From: CAVSKL01 sp963728475 [NCBI: Candidatus Eiseniibacteriota bacterium]
GTDB lineage: Bacteria > Eisenbacteria > RBG-16-71-46 > JABDJR01
Direction of reading: 5' to 3'
DNA length: 64,000 nucleotides
Assembly (NCBI GenBank): GCA_963728475.1
Contig: CAVSKL010000003.1
Coordinates: 682,001-746,000, forward strand
Positions 8,055 to 16,835 of the stretch are shown in pieces (the stretch's first letter is position 1; the number at the start of each line of letters is the position of its first letter). The position numbers were made by a program, and so were the translations under genes. Below the pieces are notes generated by a model. The model saw only the letters and a program-made list of their open reading frames with translations, was not told the origin of the DNA and searched no databases.

Positions 8055-9118
8055 GCGGCCGTGAGGAGCTGGTGGAGCGGATCGTGCGCGAGGTGCTTCA
8101 TCGCCTCCAGGCCGGTGGGGCCTCGGGTGGGGACGCGCCGGCCGTCCCGGTTCCCGCCGGCGGCGCGCCGGCCCTCCGGGCCTACAACCGCTCCTACGAT
8201 CCCTATCCCGGCCCGCCGCCCGCCGGCGATCCCGCCCTTCCCCCCGGCGCTCCGGGAGCGGAGCCGTCCCGCGACCGGCCCGCCTTCATCCATCCCAGCG
8301 CCGCCGACGGCGAGGACCGTGCCCGGGCCACGAACCCGGCCGGACGGAGCCCGGAAACCGTGCGCACGTTCGTGGCCGCGGGGGCCTCGCGCATCTCCGG
8401 AAGCGCCGGGAGCCCGGCGGTGCCCCGCGACATCGCCCACTACATCGACCACACCATGCTCAAGCCCGACGCCACCGACGACCAGATCCGGGTGCTGTGC
8501 CGGGAGGCGCGCGACAACCACTTCGCGTCGGTCTGCGTGAACCCGAGCTTCGTCAAGCTCTGTGCGGACGAACTCCGAGGCTCCGACGTGCTGGTCTGCA
8601 CCGTGGTCGGGTTCCCGCTCGGCGCCACCACCGCCGCCGCCAAGGCGTTCGAGGCCCGCAAGGCCATCCGCGAGGGGGCGCGGGAGGTGGACATGGTGAT
8701 CAACGTGGGCGCGCTCAAGAGCGGGGACTACGCGCTGGTGGCGGAGGACATCGAGGCGGTGGTGGAAGCCTGCCACGAGTCCGGGGTGCTGGTGAAGGTG
8801 ATCATCGAGGCCGCCCTCCTCACCGACGAGGAGAAGGTGGCCGCGTGCCTGCTGGCCAAGCGCGCCCGCGCCGAGTACGTGAAGACCTCCACCGGCTTCG
8901 CCTCCGGGGGGGCCACCATCCGCGACGTGGCCATCATGCGGGCCACGGTGGGGCCGGAGATGGGGGTGAAGGCGGCGGGAGGGATCCGCACCTACCTCGA
9001 CGCCATCGGCATGATCGAAGCCGGGGCCACCCGCATCGGGGCCTCGGCGGGGGTGCGGATCGTCAAGGAAGCCAAGGGCGAGGCGGTGGACGCCCCGTCC
9101 GGGAAGGGCCCGTATTGA
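8051..9118 (+). CDS. deoC: deoxyribose-phosphate aldolase with N-terminal encapsulation-peptide extension
   Basis: Class I aldolase that cleaves 2-deoxyribose-5-phosphate to acetaldehyde and glyceraldehyde-3-phosphate. The catalytic domain starts near residue 125 ([14 protein letters not shown]). It holds Asp214 in REVDMVIN, the Schiff-base Lys278 in YVKTSTGF and the second Lys307 in VKAAGGIR. At 355 residues it is more than 100 longer than free-standing DeoC. The extra part is an amphipathic helix (residues 4-20, [17 protein letters not shown]) followed by a ~100-residue Pro/Gly/Ala-rich linker, the form expected for cargo directed to a microcompartment shell. GTG start overlaps the rpiB stop, and the stop overlaps the next ATG, so expression is tightly coupled. 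The product acetaldehyde is the substrate of the aldehyde dehydrogenase in the same operon. Confidence 0.95.
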   Translation: MSGREELVERIVREVLHRLQAGGASGGDAPAVPVPAGGAPALRAYNRSYDPYPGPPPAGDPALPPGAPGAEPSRDRPAFIHPSAADGEDRARATNPAGRSPETVRTFVAAGASRISGSAGSPAVPRDIAHYIDHTMLKPDATDDQIRVLCREARDNHFASVCVNPSFVKLCADELRGSDVLVCTVVGFPLGATTAAAKAFEARKAIREGAREVDMVINVGALKSGDYALVAEDIEAVVEACHESGVLVKVIIEAALLTDEEKVAACLLAKRARAEYVKTSTGFASGGATIRDVAIMRATVGPEMGVKAAGGIRTYLDAIGMIEAGATRIGASAGVRIVKEAKGEAVDAPSGKGPY

Positions 9119-9747
9119 TGGCGAAATCGAACATCGACCTCCGCTCCTACGTTTTCCTCGACAGCCTCCAGGCGCAGCACGCGGCGTTCCTGGGGACGGT
9201 GGCGGGCGGGTTCCTGCCGGTCCCCGGCCAGGCCGCCCTCTACGTCGAAATCTCGCCGGGGATCGAGATCAACCGGATCACCGACATCGCGGTCAAGTCC
9301 ACCCGGGTCTACCCGGGGATGCAGGTCGTGGAGCGGCTCTACGGATTGCTGGAGGTCCACAGCGACTCCCAGGGGGACGTGCGGCAGGCGGGCCAGGCGA
9401 TCCTGGACGCGCTGGAACTGGTGGAGAACGACCGGCGCAAGCCCAAGGTGCTCTCGAGCCAGGTCATCCGCCGCATCGACCCGCTCCAGGCCCAGCTCAT
9501 CAATCGAATGCGCCACGGCAACATGCTGGTCCCCGGCCACAGCCTCTACGTGATGGAGCTGGAGCCGGCGGCCTACGCGGCCCTGGCCGCGAACGAAGCG
9601 GAGAAGGCCGCCCACATCAACATCCTGGAGGTTCGCGCGTTCGGCTCCTTCGGACGGGTGTATCTGGGCGGCGAGGAAGCGGACATCGACGTGGGATACC
9701 GGGCGGCGGAGAAGGCGATCGCCGGCATCGGCGGACGCGAAGCCTGA
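9118..9747 (+). CDS. tandem BMC-domain shell protein, circularly permuted (BMC-T type)
   Basis: 209 residues with two related halves. Each begins with D(S/P)LQAQ, then a VPG turn and an LYV.E strand (residues ~15-42 and ~118-145), followed by helix-rich parts such as [15 protein letters not shown] and [15 protein letters not shown]. The order of elements (this strand pair before the main helix) fits the circular permutation seen in EutL/EutS-like shell proteins, so a pseudohexameric trimer is expected. Its role would be a shell facet tile, possibly with a large gated pore. It overlaps deoC by one base (TGATG). BMC membership is inferred from the motif pattern and operon position; the half-to-half similarity is visible directly. 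Confidence 0.75.
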   Translation: MAKSNIDLRSYVFLDSLQAQHAAFLGTVAGGFLPVPGQAALYVEISPGIEINRITDIAVKSTRVYPGMQVVERLYGLLEVHSDSQGDVRQAGQAILDALELVENDRRKPKVLSSQVIRRIDPLQAQLINRMRHGNMLVPGHSLYVMELEPAAYAALAANEAEKAAHINILEVRAFGSFGRVYLGGEEADIDVGYRAAEKAIAGIGGREA

Positions 9748-9830
9748 CCCACGTCCTCGGTTCTCTGTGACGGACACGATCCGGCGCCGCGCTCCCGCGG
9801 CCGCCGACAACCACGACAACGGAGGGAGCG

Positions 9831-10142
9831 ATGGCTGAAGCGCTCGGCATGATCGAAACCCGCGGGTTTGCGGCGATGGTGGAAGCCGCCGACGCCATGG
9901 TCAAGGCGGCAAAGGTGGAACTGGTCGCCTACGAGAAGATCGGAGGCGGCTACGTGACCGCCATCGTCCGCGGCGACGTCGCGGCGGTGAAGGCGGCGGT
10001 CGACGCGGGGGCCCGGGGGGCGGAGAAGGTGGGCGAGGTGGTCAGCGTCCACGTCATCCCCCGGCCGCACGTCAACGTCGACATCGCGCTGCCTCTCGGC
10101 CGGGCCAAGGAGGCCAAGGCCGAATCGGGCGTCAAGCAGTAG
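9831..10142 (+). CDS. BMC-H hexameric microcompartment shell protein
   Basis: 103 residues, a single canonical BMC (Pf00936) domain: start [20 protein letters not shown], then [20 protein letters not shown] with the pore-loop glycines 38-40, [15 protein letters not shown], and the hallmark [12 protein letters not shown] near the end. It forms the hexagonal tiles that make up most of the shell. A GGAGGGAGC ribosome site precedes the ATG. It lies 83 bases after the permuted BMC protein, the largest gap inside the operon, which may allow separate translation at a higher level. Confidence 0.95.
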   Translation: MAEALGMIETRGFAAMVEAADAMVKAAKVELVAYEKIGGGYVTAIVRGDVAAVKAAVDAGARGAEKVGEVVSVHVIPRPHVNVDIALPLGRAKEAKAESGVKQ

Positions 10143-10196
10143 CCGGACCGGAGCGGCCGAGGCCCGCGCCCCGGCCGCGTCCGCCGAGGAGTTCTC

Positions 10197-10493
10197 ATGC
10201 TGTTGGCTCGAGTGGTGGGCACGGTGGTGGCCAGCCGCAAGGAGGAGTCCATGGAGGGCCTCAAGTTCCTCCTCCTTCGCCAGATCACGGCGGAGGGTAA
10301 GGACACCTCCGGTTTCGTGGTGGCCTCGGACGGGGTCGGGGCGGGCGTGGGGGAGGTGGTGCTCTTCGCCACCGGATCCAGCGCCCGGCAGACCGCCGCC
10401 ACCAAGGACCGGCCCTGCGACGCGGTGATCATGGCCATCGTGGACACCTGGGAACTGGACTCCAAGCGGGTCTACGACAAATCCAACGCCTAG
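10197..10493 (+). CDS. BMC-P pentameric vertex protein (EutN/CcmL family), copy 1
   Basis: 98 residues with the EutN/CcmL pattern: N-terminal [14 protein letters not shown], the strand [30 protein letters not shown] and C-terminal [14 protein letters not shown]. These form pentamers that cap the vertices of the shell. AGGAG lies 8-9 bases before the ATG. This is one of three paralogous vertex proteins in the operon. It is the longest, with a charged C-terminal tail ([11 protein letters not shown]) absent from the others. Confidence 0.93.
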   Translation: MLLARVVGTVVASRKEESMEGLKFLLLRQITAEGKDTSGFVVASDGVGAGVGEVVLFATGSSARQTAATKDRPCDAVIMAIVDTWELDSKRVYDKSNA

Positions 10494-10531
10494 CGGCCGG
10501 CGCGCGCCGGCCGCCGATCCAGGAGGAGCGG

Positions 10532-11968
10532 ATGAGCATCTCCCGCGAGGAGATCGACCGCACGGTCAAGGACGTGCTCCAGGGCTTCCGCGCCGGAAGC
10601 GGCCCGGAAGGGAAGGCGTTGCCGCCGCCCCCGGCGCCCGGATCCGACGGGATCTTCGCCGACGTGGAGAGCGCGGTCGCCGCCGCCGCCGAGGCGCAGC
10701 GCGCCCTGACCGAGGCCAGCCTGGCCCTGCGCTACGACATCGTGGCCCAGATGCGGGTGGTGCTGCGCCACCACGCCCAGATGCTGTCGTGGATGGCCCG
10801 GGAGGAGACCGGCCTCGGCCGTTACGAGGACAAGGTCGAAAAGAACCTCCTGGTCACCAACAAGAGCCCCGGCCCCGAGGACCTGGAGCCCCTGGTCCAG
10901 ACCGGGGACCACGGGCTGACCCTCATGGAGCTGGCCCCGTTCGGGGTGGTGGCGGCGATCACCCCCACCACCAATCCCACCGCCACCGTCATCAACAACA
11001 CCATCGGCATCGTCTCCGCGGGGAACTCGGTGGTGTTCAACGCCCATCCCAACGCCAGGAACTGCTCGGCCAAGACGGTCCAGCTCCTGAACCAGGCGGT
11101 GGCCGCGGTGGGCGGGCCGCCCAACTTGATCACCTGCGTGGCCGACCCCACCATCGAGAGCGCCCAGACCCTGATGCGGCACCGGCGGGTGAACCTGCTG
11201 CTCGTGACCGGAGGCCCCGGGGTGGTGAAGGAGGCCATGGCCAGCGGCAAGCGCGCCATCTGCGCCGGCCCCGGCAACCCGCCCGCGGTGGTGGACGAGA
11301 CCGCGGACCTCGAGAAGGCGGGTCGCGACATCGTCAAGGGCGGCTCCTTCGACAACCAGATCGTCTGCACCACCGAAAAGGAAGTGATCTGCGTGGAGTC
11401 GGCGGCGGACCGGCTCAAGAAGGCCATGGTCGCGGCCGGCGCCTACGAGATCACCGGCTGGCAGCTCCGGAAGCTCGAGAGCGTGATCTTCAGCGAGCTT
11501 CGCGGCCCCGGCCAGCCCGGGGTGGTGCGCAAGGAGTTCATCGGCAAGAACGCCTCGGTCATCCTGAAGGAGATCGGGGTCACCGCGGGCGACTCCACCC
11601 GGATGGTGCTGGTGGACGTGCCCAACGACCATCCCCTGGTGTGGACCGAGCAGATGATGCCGGTGATGCCGCTCACCCGGGTCCGGGACGTGAACGCGGG
11701 GATCGACCTGGCCCGGCGGGCTGAACACAACTTCCGCCACACCGCGACCATGCACTCGCGGAACGTGGATGCCTTGAGCCGCATGGCCCGGGTCATGGAC
11801 TGCTCCATCTTCGTCAAGAACGGGTCCTCGCTCGCGGGACTGGGCGCGGGGGGGGAGGGATTCACCTCCTTCTCCATCGCCAGCCCCACCGGGGAGGGGA
11901 TGACCCGCGCCCGGAGCTTCACCCGCTGGCGCCGCTGCGTGCTGGTGGACCGCTTCCGGATCGTGTAG
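10532..11968 (+). CDS. CoA-acylating aldehyde dehydrogenase, BMC-associated (PduP/EutE-like)
   Basis: 478 residues. Oxidises an aldehyde (here most likely acetaldehyde from DeoC) to acyl-CoA with NAD+. The catalytic Cys279 lies in GGSFDNQIVCTTEKEV, the equivalent of the FDNNLPC motif of PduP/EutE. PFGVVAAITPTTNPTATV and the AGPGNPP loop are also family features. Residues 3-19 (ISREEIDRTVKDVLQGF) form an amphipathic helix followed by a Pro/Gly-rich linker, so it carries an encapsulation-like peptide. GGAGGAG precedes the ATG. It is placed between shell genes, as is common for the signature enzyme of a BMC locus. Confidence 0.95.
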   Translation: MSISREEIDRTVKDVLQGFRAGSGPEGKALPPPPAPGSDGIFADVESAVAAAAEAQRALTEASLALRYDIVAQMRVVLRHHAQMLSWMAREETGLGRYEDKVEKNLLVTNKSPGPEDLEPLVQTGDHGLTLMELAPFGVVAAITPTTNPTATVINNTIGIVSAGNSVVFNAHPNARNCSAKTVQLLNQAVAAVGGPPNLITCVADPTIESAQTLMRHRRVNLLLVTGGPGVVKEAMASGKRAICAGPGNPPAVVDETADLEKAGRDIVKGGSFDNQIVCTTEKEVICVESAADRLKKAMVAAGAYEITGWQLRKLESVIFSELRGPGQPGVVRKEFIGKNASVILKEIGVTAGDSTRMVLVDVPNDHPLVWTEQMMPVMPLTRVRDVNAGIDLARRAEHNFRHTATMHSRNVDALSRMARVMDCSIFVKNGSSLAGLGAGGEGFTSFSIASPTGEGMTRARSFTRWRRCVLVDRFRIV

Positions 11969-11977
11969 GGAGCCGGC

Positions 11978-12604
11978 ATGGATTCGATCGAAGCGTCCAA
12001 CCTGGCCCCGGGGATCACCGTTCCCGCGCTCGGGCTCCTGGAATTCTCGAGCGTGGCCCTGGGGATCCGGGCCGGCGACGCCATGGTGAAGAAGGCGCCG
12101 ATCCGGGCCCTGGTGGCGGGGACCGTGCAGCCGGGGAAGTATCTGGTCCTGGTGGACGGCGACGTGGCCAGCGTCGAGGAGTCGCTGGCCGCCGGGGTCG
12201 AGGCCGGCGGATCCTCGGTGGTGGACCGGCTGTTCTTACCCGACGTCCATCCCGCGGTGGGGAACGCGGTGGCGGGGGAGCGCTGGTCCGGGGAGATCGA
12301 CTGCCTGGGCGTGCTCGAGACCCGCACCAGCCCGGCGGTGCTCCGCGCCGCCGACGCCGGCATGAAGGGGGCGATGGTGCGCTTGGTGGAGATCCGCCTG
12401 GCCAACGGCCTGGGGGGGAAGGGCCTCTGTCTCTTCGCCGGGCTCCAGCACGACGTGGAGGCCGCGGTGGAGATCGGGTCCGGGCGGGTGGAGCCGGGGA
12501 ACCTGCTCCAGCGGGTGGTGATCCCACGCCTCCATCACGGGATGGCCGAGAACCTGCTCGCCGCGACCCGGTTTGCGGCGCAGTGGAACCGGAGCGAGGG
12601 CTGA
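11978..12604 (+). CDS. BMC-T tandem-domain shell protein
   Basis: 208 residues with two non-permuted BMC domains: ALGLLEFSSVALGIRAGDAMVKKAP at ~17-41 and CLGVLETRTSPAVLRAADAGMKGAM near ~110-134, each followed by a strand and a DVA/DVE helix (GDVASVEESLAAG, HDVEAAVEIGS). This is the trimeric pseudohexamer class seen in the Haliangium ochraceum shell. It begins nine bases after the aldehyde dehydrogenase stop and overlaps the next BMC-P gene by one base. With the permuted tandem protein at 9118, the shell would have two different trimers. Confidence 0.93.
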   Translation: MDSIEASNLAPGITVPALGLLEFSSVALGIRAGDAMVKKAPIRALVAGTVQPGKYLVLVDGDVASVEESLAAGVEAGGSSVVDRLFLPDVHPAVGNAVAGERWSGEIDCLGVLETRTSPAVLRAADAGMKGAMVRLVEIRLANGLGGKGLCLFAGLQHDVEAAVEIGSGRVEPGNLLQRVVIPRLHHGMAENLLAATRFAAQWNRSEG

Positions 12605-12873
12605 TGCAACTGGGCCGCGTCCGGGGCACCCTGGTGGCCACGGTGAAGAGCGACGGGCTCACCGGGATCAAGCTCCTCCTGGTGGAGCCCCTGGACCGCC
12701 GCCGGGCCTCCGCCGGCGATCCGGTGGTGTGCGCCGACGCCACCGGCCAGGCCGGCCCCGGCGAGCTGGTCTACTTCGTGGGCGGCCGCGAGGCCGCACT
12801 CGCCCTCCCCGAAACCTTCGTCCCGGTGGACCATGCGATCGTCGGCATCGTGGACCGGGTGCAGGACCTCTGA
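12604..12873 (+). CDS. BMC-P pentameric vertex protein (EutN/CcmL family), copy 2
   Basis: 89 residues: MQLGRVRGTLVATVKS, GIKLLLVEPLD, AGPGELVYFVGG and VDHAIVGIVDRVQDL, all EutN/CcmL elements. The ATG overlaps the stop of the BMC-T gene (TGATG), giving translational coupling. It differs from copies 1 and 3 in lacking the 'SSAR/NSAR' motif after the glycine-rich turn (it has GREAAL instead), so the three vertex proteins may not be interchangeable. Confidence 0.92.
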   Translation: MQLGRVRGTLVATVKSDGLTGIKLLLVEPLDRRRASAGDPVVCADATGQAGPGELVYFVGGREAALALPETFVPVDHAIVGIVDRVQDL

Positions 12874-12875
12874 CC

Positions 12876-13148
12876 GTGTTCCTGGGACGCGTGAGCGGTA
12901 CCGTGGTCTCCACCATCCATCATCCCTTCTACGGGGAGCGGCGGCTGCTCCTGGTGGACCGGGTGGACGGGAAGCTCGAACCCGACGGCCGCTACGTGAT
13001 CGCCATCGACTCGGTGGACGCGGGAGCGGGGGAGCTGGTGCTCGTGATCGACGAGGGGAATTCCGCGCGGCAGGTGCTCCGCGACCCCTCCGGACCGGTG
13101 AGGGCGGTGATCGTGGGGGTGGTGGACGAGGTGGACGTCTCCCCTTGA
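12876..13148 (+). CDS. BMC-P pentameric vertex protein (EutN/CcmL family), copy 3
   Basis: 90 residues from a GTG two bases after the previous stop: MFLGRVSGTVVSTIHH, RRLLLVDRVDG, DAGAGELVLVIDEGNSARQVL and VRAVIVGVVDEVDV. It is the last gene of the shell operon. Having three EutN-like genes is at the upper end of what BMC loci carry. The 248 bases that follow hold no gene or clear terminator. Confidence 0.92.
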   Translation: MFLGRVSGTVVSTIHHPFYGERRLLLVDRVDGKLEPDGRYVIAIDSVDAGAGELVLVIDEGNSARQVLRDPSGPVRAVIVGVVDEVDVSP

Positions 13149-13396
13149 CCTCCGGCGGTCCGGCCGGTTCCCGCCGGCGAGGAGCCGCCCCGTTTCCGCG
13201 GGGCCGGGTCCGGGACCGGTTTCGAGCGTTGCGCGGCGGGCTCGCGTTGGTGTACATCTCGGGCGCGCCTCCCGGCCCCTTCCCCGGCCTCTCCGGGGAC
13301 GGGACGGGGGCTTCATCGCCGGGCCGCTCCCGCCCGCCGCCCCGCTCCGGAAGCTCCGCGGGGCCGCCGCCGGCGGAAACCGCCGAAGGAGGAAAA

Positions 13397-13870
13397 GTGG
13401 CGAACTATACCGGTGCGAAATTCCTGTCCGACGTCGCCGAGTCCGTGGAGATGTATCGCGCCTCGGTCCACCGCGACCTGGAGGCGATGACCGAGGCCTC
13501 GATGTGGGAGCGCCCGGTCCCGGGAATGGCCTCCGCCGCCAACCTCGCCCTTCACCTGGCCGGGAACCTCCGGCACTTCGTGGGCCACCACCTGGCCGGC
13601 TCCGGCTACGTCCGCGACCGGGACCGCGAGTTCTCGGAGGAGCGGTGGGCCGGCAAGGCCCGGGTGCTGGAGATGTGGGACGAGGCCTGCGTGGAGACCC
13701 GGACCGCGCTCCTGGCCCTGGGCGCCGACATCGTCTCCCGGCCCGCCCCGGTGCCGAACCACCCCGGCGGCGCTCCCGTCCACACCTACCTGGCGCGGCT
13801 GGCCACGCACCTGAGCTATCATGCCGGCCAGATCCGGATGCTCCGCCGCCTGCTCGTCGCGGAACCCTGA
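13397..13870 (+). CDS. DinB-superfamily protein
   Basis: 157 residues forming the DinB/YfiT four-helix bundle. Histidines are placed as in the family metal site: NLALHLAGNLRH in helix 2 and HLSYHAGQIRML near the C-terminus. Members are metal-binding proteins, some acting as thiol transferases; the partner here is unknown. The GTG at 13397 is chosen because AGGAGG sits six bases upstream. It follows the BMC operon after a 248-base gap, so it is probably a separate unit, and is followed by a peptidase gene 38 bases later. Confidence 0.8.
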   Translation: MANYTGAKFLSDVAESVEMYRASVHRDLEAMTEASMWERPVPGMASAANLALHLAGNLRHFVGHHLAGSGYVRDRDREFSEERWAGKARVLEMWDEACVETRTALLALGADIVSRPAPVPNHPGGAPVHTYLARLATHLSYHAGQIRMLRRLLVAEP

Positions 13871-13908
13871 ACCGCGTCCGCTCCGTTCGCCCGCCAGAAG
13901 GGGGGATC

Positions 13909-16791
13909 ATGATCCGGTCCGCACGCCGCGCCGCGCTCCCGCTCGTGTTCCTGTCCGCCCTCGCCGCGCTCCCGCTCGGGGTGGCGCCCGCCCTCGCCGC
14001 CGGCGACCCCTACGCCCCCGACACCCCGGAGGCGGGAAGCGTGGACGGGATTGCCGGGTACACCACCTCGCCGAGCTACCTGCCGTCCTCGGTGTCCTAC
14101 GTCCCCGCCTCGGACACAGTGCCCTCCCCCGAGAAGGTGCTGGGGCACCTGGCCGGCGCTCCCGGGGAGCTGAGTTCCACCGCCCAGGTCTACGACTACT
14201 TCCGCAAGCTGGCCGCGGCCAGCCCCCGGGTGCGGGTGGAGAAGATCGGAACCACGGTGGAGGGGCGCGACATTCTCCTCGCCGTCATCTCCTCGGAGGA
14301 GAACCTGGCCCGGCTCGACACCTGGAAGGGGATCACCGCCCGTCTCGCCGATCCCCGCGCCGTGACCGGGGCCGCCGCCGATTCCCTGGCCGCCGGGGGG
14401 AAGGCGATCTACTACCTCATGGGCGGCCTCCACTCCACCGAGACCGGTCCGCCGGAGATGCTGATGGAGCTGGCCTACCGGTTGGCGGTGAGCGAGCGGC
14501 CGGAGATCCGGGAGATCCGGGAGGACGACGTCGTCCTCATCACCCCGGTGATGGAGCCCGACGGCCGCGACCGGGTGGTCCAGTGGTACTACCGCCACCT
14601 CCGGGGAAAGAAGCTGCCGTTCGAGGAGCTGGACGAATTCAGCTCGCCGCCCTACTGGGGTCACTACGTGTTCCACGACAACAACCGGGACGGGATCCAG
14701 CTCACCCTGCCCCTCACCCGGGCGGTCGACGACGTCTACTGGGAGTGGCATCCCAACGTCATCCACGACCTCCACGAATCGATCCCGCTCCTCTACGTGA
14801 TGACCGGCCACGGCCCCTATTCCGGCGCGGTGGACCCGGTGACCATCGGCGAGTGGACCCAGTTCGCCTACCACGAGACCGCCGAGCTCCAGGCCCAGGG
14901 GCTGCCCGGGGTCTGGACCTGGGGGTTCTGGGACGGATGGTGGCCGGGCTACCTCTTCTCGGTGGCCAACAACCACAACTCCATCGGCCGGTTCTACGAG
15001 ACCTTCGGCAATTCCATGGCCGAGACCTTCGAGCGGAAGCTGGGCGACGCCCGGTTCGCGGGGAAGCCGGTCACCGAGACCCAGTGGTACAACCCGTGGC
15101 CGCCGGACAAGAAGGTGAAGTGGTCGCTGCGCGACAACACCAACTACATGGAGGCGGGGGTGCTCGAGGCGCTCCACTACGCCGCGCTCCACCGGGAGGA
15201 GCTGCTTCGGAACTTCTGGGTCAAGGGGAACCGGGCGGTCCGCAAGGGCGGCACCGAGGCCCCGTTCGCCTGGGTGTTCCCGCCGGAGCAACGCGATCCC
15301 GCCCGCCTCGTCGAGCTCATCGATCTCCTGATGGACCATCATATCGAGATCCACCGGCTCACCGCGGAATTGGCCCTGGCCGACACCACCTGGCCCGCGG
15401 GGAGCTACGTGGTGCGCATGGACCAGCCCTACCGGAACGTGGCGGTGAACTTCCTGGAGAAGCAGGACTTCCCCGCCGACGAGCCCAACCCGCCCTACGA
15501 CGACGTGGCCTGGACCCTCCCGCTCATGTACGGGGTGGACGGGGCACGGGTGAACGACCGGAAGGTGCTGGAGGCGGCCATGGAGCCGGTGGCCACCCCC
15601 CCCGCCCCTTCGGGGAGGGTCTCCGGGAGCGGGAAGCTCTTCCTTCTCCGCGATACCGGCCAGACCGCGCTCCTCTCCGCCCGGGTGATGCTGGCCGCCT
15701 ACCGGATCGAGGCCGCCGAGACCACCTTCACCGCCGGAGGGATCGAGTACCCCGCGGGGAGCTGGATCGTGAACGCTCCCCCGGCGGAGGTGCGGAAGGC
15801 GGCGGAGAGCCTCGGGCTGGTCTTCACCGCGGCCGATCGCGCTCCCGGGGTCCCCCGCCACGAACTGGACCTTCCCCGGGTCGGGATCTACCACACCTGG
15901 GTCGCCACCCAGGACTGCGGCTGGGTCCGCTACACCTTCGACCGCGCCGCGATCCCCTACACCCTGATCAACGACGACGATCTGAAGAAGGGCGGGCTCC
16001 GCGACCGCTTCGACGTGATCCTCTTTCCCAACACCTGGGGCGGCCTCGGCACCATCGTGCACGGCATCGATCCCAAGTACGGGCCGCTCGCCTACACCAG
16101 GACCGACCGGTATCCGAGCCACGGCATCCCCGACGCCTCGCCCGACATCACCGGGGGGATGGGCTTCCGGGGCCTCGCGAACCTGCAGGCGTTTCTCGAC
16201 GCGGGGGGCGTGTTCGTGACCATGCTGAACGCGGGGACCCTGCCGGTGGACGGGGGACTGGTCCGCGAGGTGCGCACGGTCTCCCGGGGATCGTTCAACT
16301 CCCCGGGCTCCATCCTCCGCACCAAGGTGCTCCAGCCGCTGAACCCGATCGCCTACGGCTACCCCGGGTACGCCACCGCCTTCCGGGGCAACGGCCCGCT
16401 CTTCGACGTCGACGACTTTTACCGGGACCGGGTGGTGGTCCAGTTCGGGACCAAGAAGGTCGAGGAGGACGCGGGGGCGTACGCGGAGCCGCTCTCCGGG
16501 GCCTCGGGGGAGAAGGCGGCGGCGGCCTTCGCCGCCGGGAGCGCCCCCTCCGATACCACCGGCGGGGAGGCGAAGACTCCGCCCGAGGACCGGAAGCTTC
16601 TCCTCTCCGGCTATGTGAAGGGGGAGGAGGTGGTGGACGGGAAGCCGGCCATCCTGGACGTGCCCGCGGGCAAGGGGCGGGTGATTCTCTTCGCCTTCAA
16701 CCCCATGCACCGCTACCTCAACCACGCCGACTTCCGCTGGCTCTACAATGTGATCCTGAACTGGAACGACCTCCCCGAGGTGAAGCGGTAG
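13909..16791 (+). CDS. secreted M14-family zinc carboxypeptidase-like protein
   Basis: 960 residues with a signal peptide (AALPLVFLSALAALPLGVAPALA). The peptidase domain spans roughly 70-450, with the HxxE zinc motif in GGLHSTETGPPEM (His175, Glu178) and a third ligand in NVIHDLHES (His286 or His289). A C-terminal part from ~650 (VGIYHTWVATQDCGWVRYTF, FDVILFPNTWGG) looks like the class I glutamine-amidotransferase-like fold commonly attached to this M14 subgroup. It probably trims peptides outside the cytoplasm. An SD (AAGGGGGG) precedes the ATG. Followed by a PAP2 phosphatase after 44 bases. Confidence 0.88.
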   Translation: MIRSARRAALPLVFLSALAALPLGVAPALAAGDPYAPDTPEAGSVDGIAGYTTSPSYLPSSVSYVPASDTVPSPEKVLGHLAGAPGELSSTAQVYDYFRKLAAASPRVRVEKIGTTVEGRDILLAVISSEENLARLDTWKGITARLADPRAVTGAAADSLAAGGKAIYYLMGGLHSTETGPPEMLMELAYRLAVSERPEIREIREDDVVLITPVMEPDGRDRVVQWYYRHLRGKKLPFEELDEFSSPPYWGHYVFHDNNRDGIQLTLPLTRAVDDVYWEWHPNVIHDLHESIPLLYVMTGHGPYSGAVDPVTIGEWTQFAYHETAELQAQGLPGVWTWGFWDGWWPGYLFSVANNHNSIGRFYETFGNSMAETFERKLGDARFAGKPVTETQWYNPWPPDKKVKWSLRDNTNYMEAGVLEALHYAALHREELLRNFWVKGNRAVRKGGTEAPFAWVFPPEQRDPARLVELIDLLMDHHIEIHRLTAELALADTTWPAGSYVVRMDQPYRNVAVNFLEKQDFPADEPNPPYDDVAWTLPLMYGVDGARVNDRKVLEAAMEPVATPPAPSGRVSGSGKLFLLRDTGQTALLSARVMLAAYRIEAAETTFTAGGIEYPAGSWIVNAPPAEVRKAAESLGLVFTAADRAPGVPRHELDLPRVGIYHTWVATQDCGWVRYTFDRAAIPYTLINDDDLKKGGLRDRFDVILFPNTWGGLGTIVHGIDPKYGPLAYTRTDRYPSHGIPDASPDITGGMGFRGLANLQAFLDAGGVFVTMLNAGTLPVDGGLVREVRTVSRGSFNSPGSILRTKVLQPLNPIAYGYPGYATAFRGNGPLFDVDDFYRDRVVVQFGTKKVEEDAGAYAEPLSGASGEKAAAAFAAGSAPSDTTGGEAKTPPEDRKLLLSGYVKGEEVVDGKPAILDVPAGKGRVILFAFNPMHRYLNHADFRWLYNVILNWNDLPEVKR

Positions 16792-16835
16792 CGGGCCGCC
16801 GGAACCGCGGGGCCTCTTTCGCGGCAGGACCGCCC

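Noticed and set aside
9748-9830. Possible riboswitch or terminator inside the BMC operon
   Set aside because: Only 83 bases with weak GC stems; no recognisable aptamer or T-run.
13149-13396. Possible small gene between the BMC operon and DinB
   Set aside because: Open frames here are Arg/Pro-rich without SD or family match; left as non-coding.
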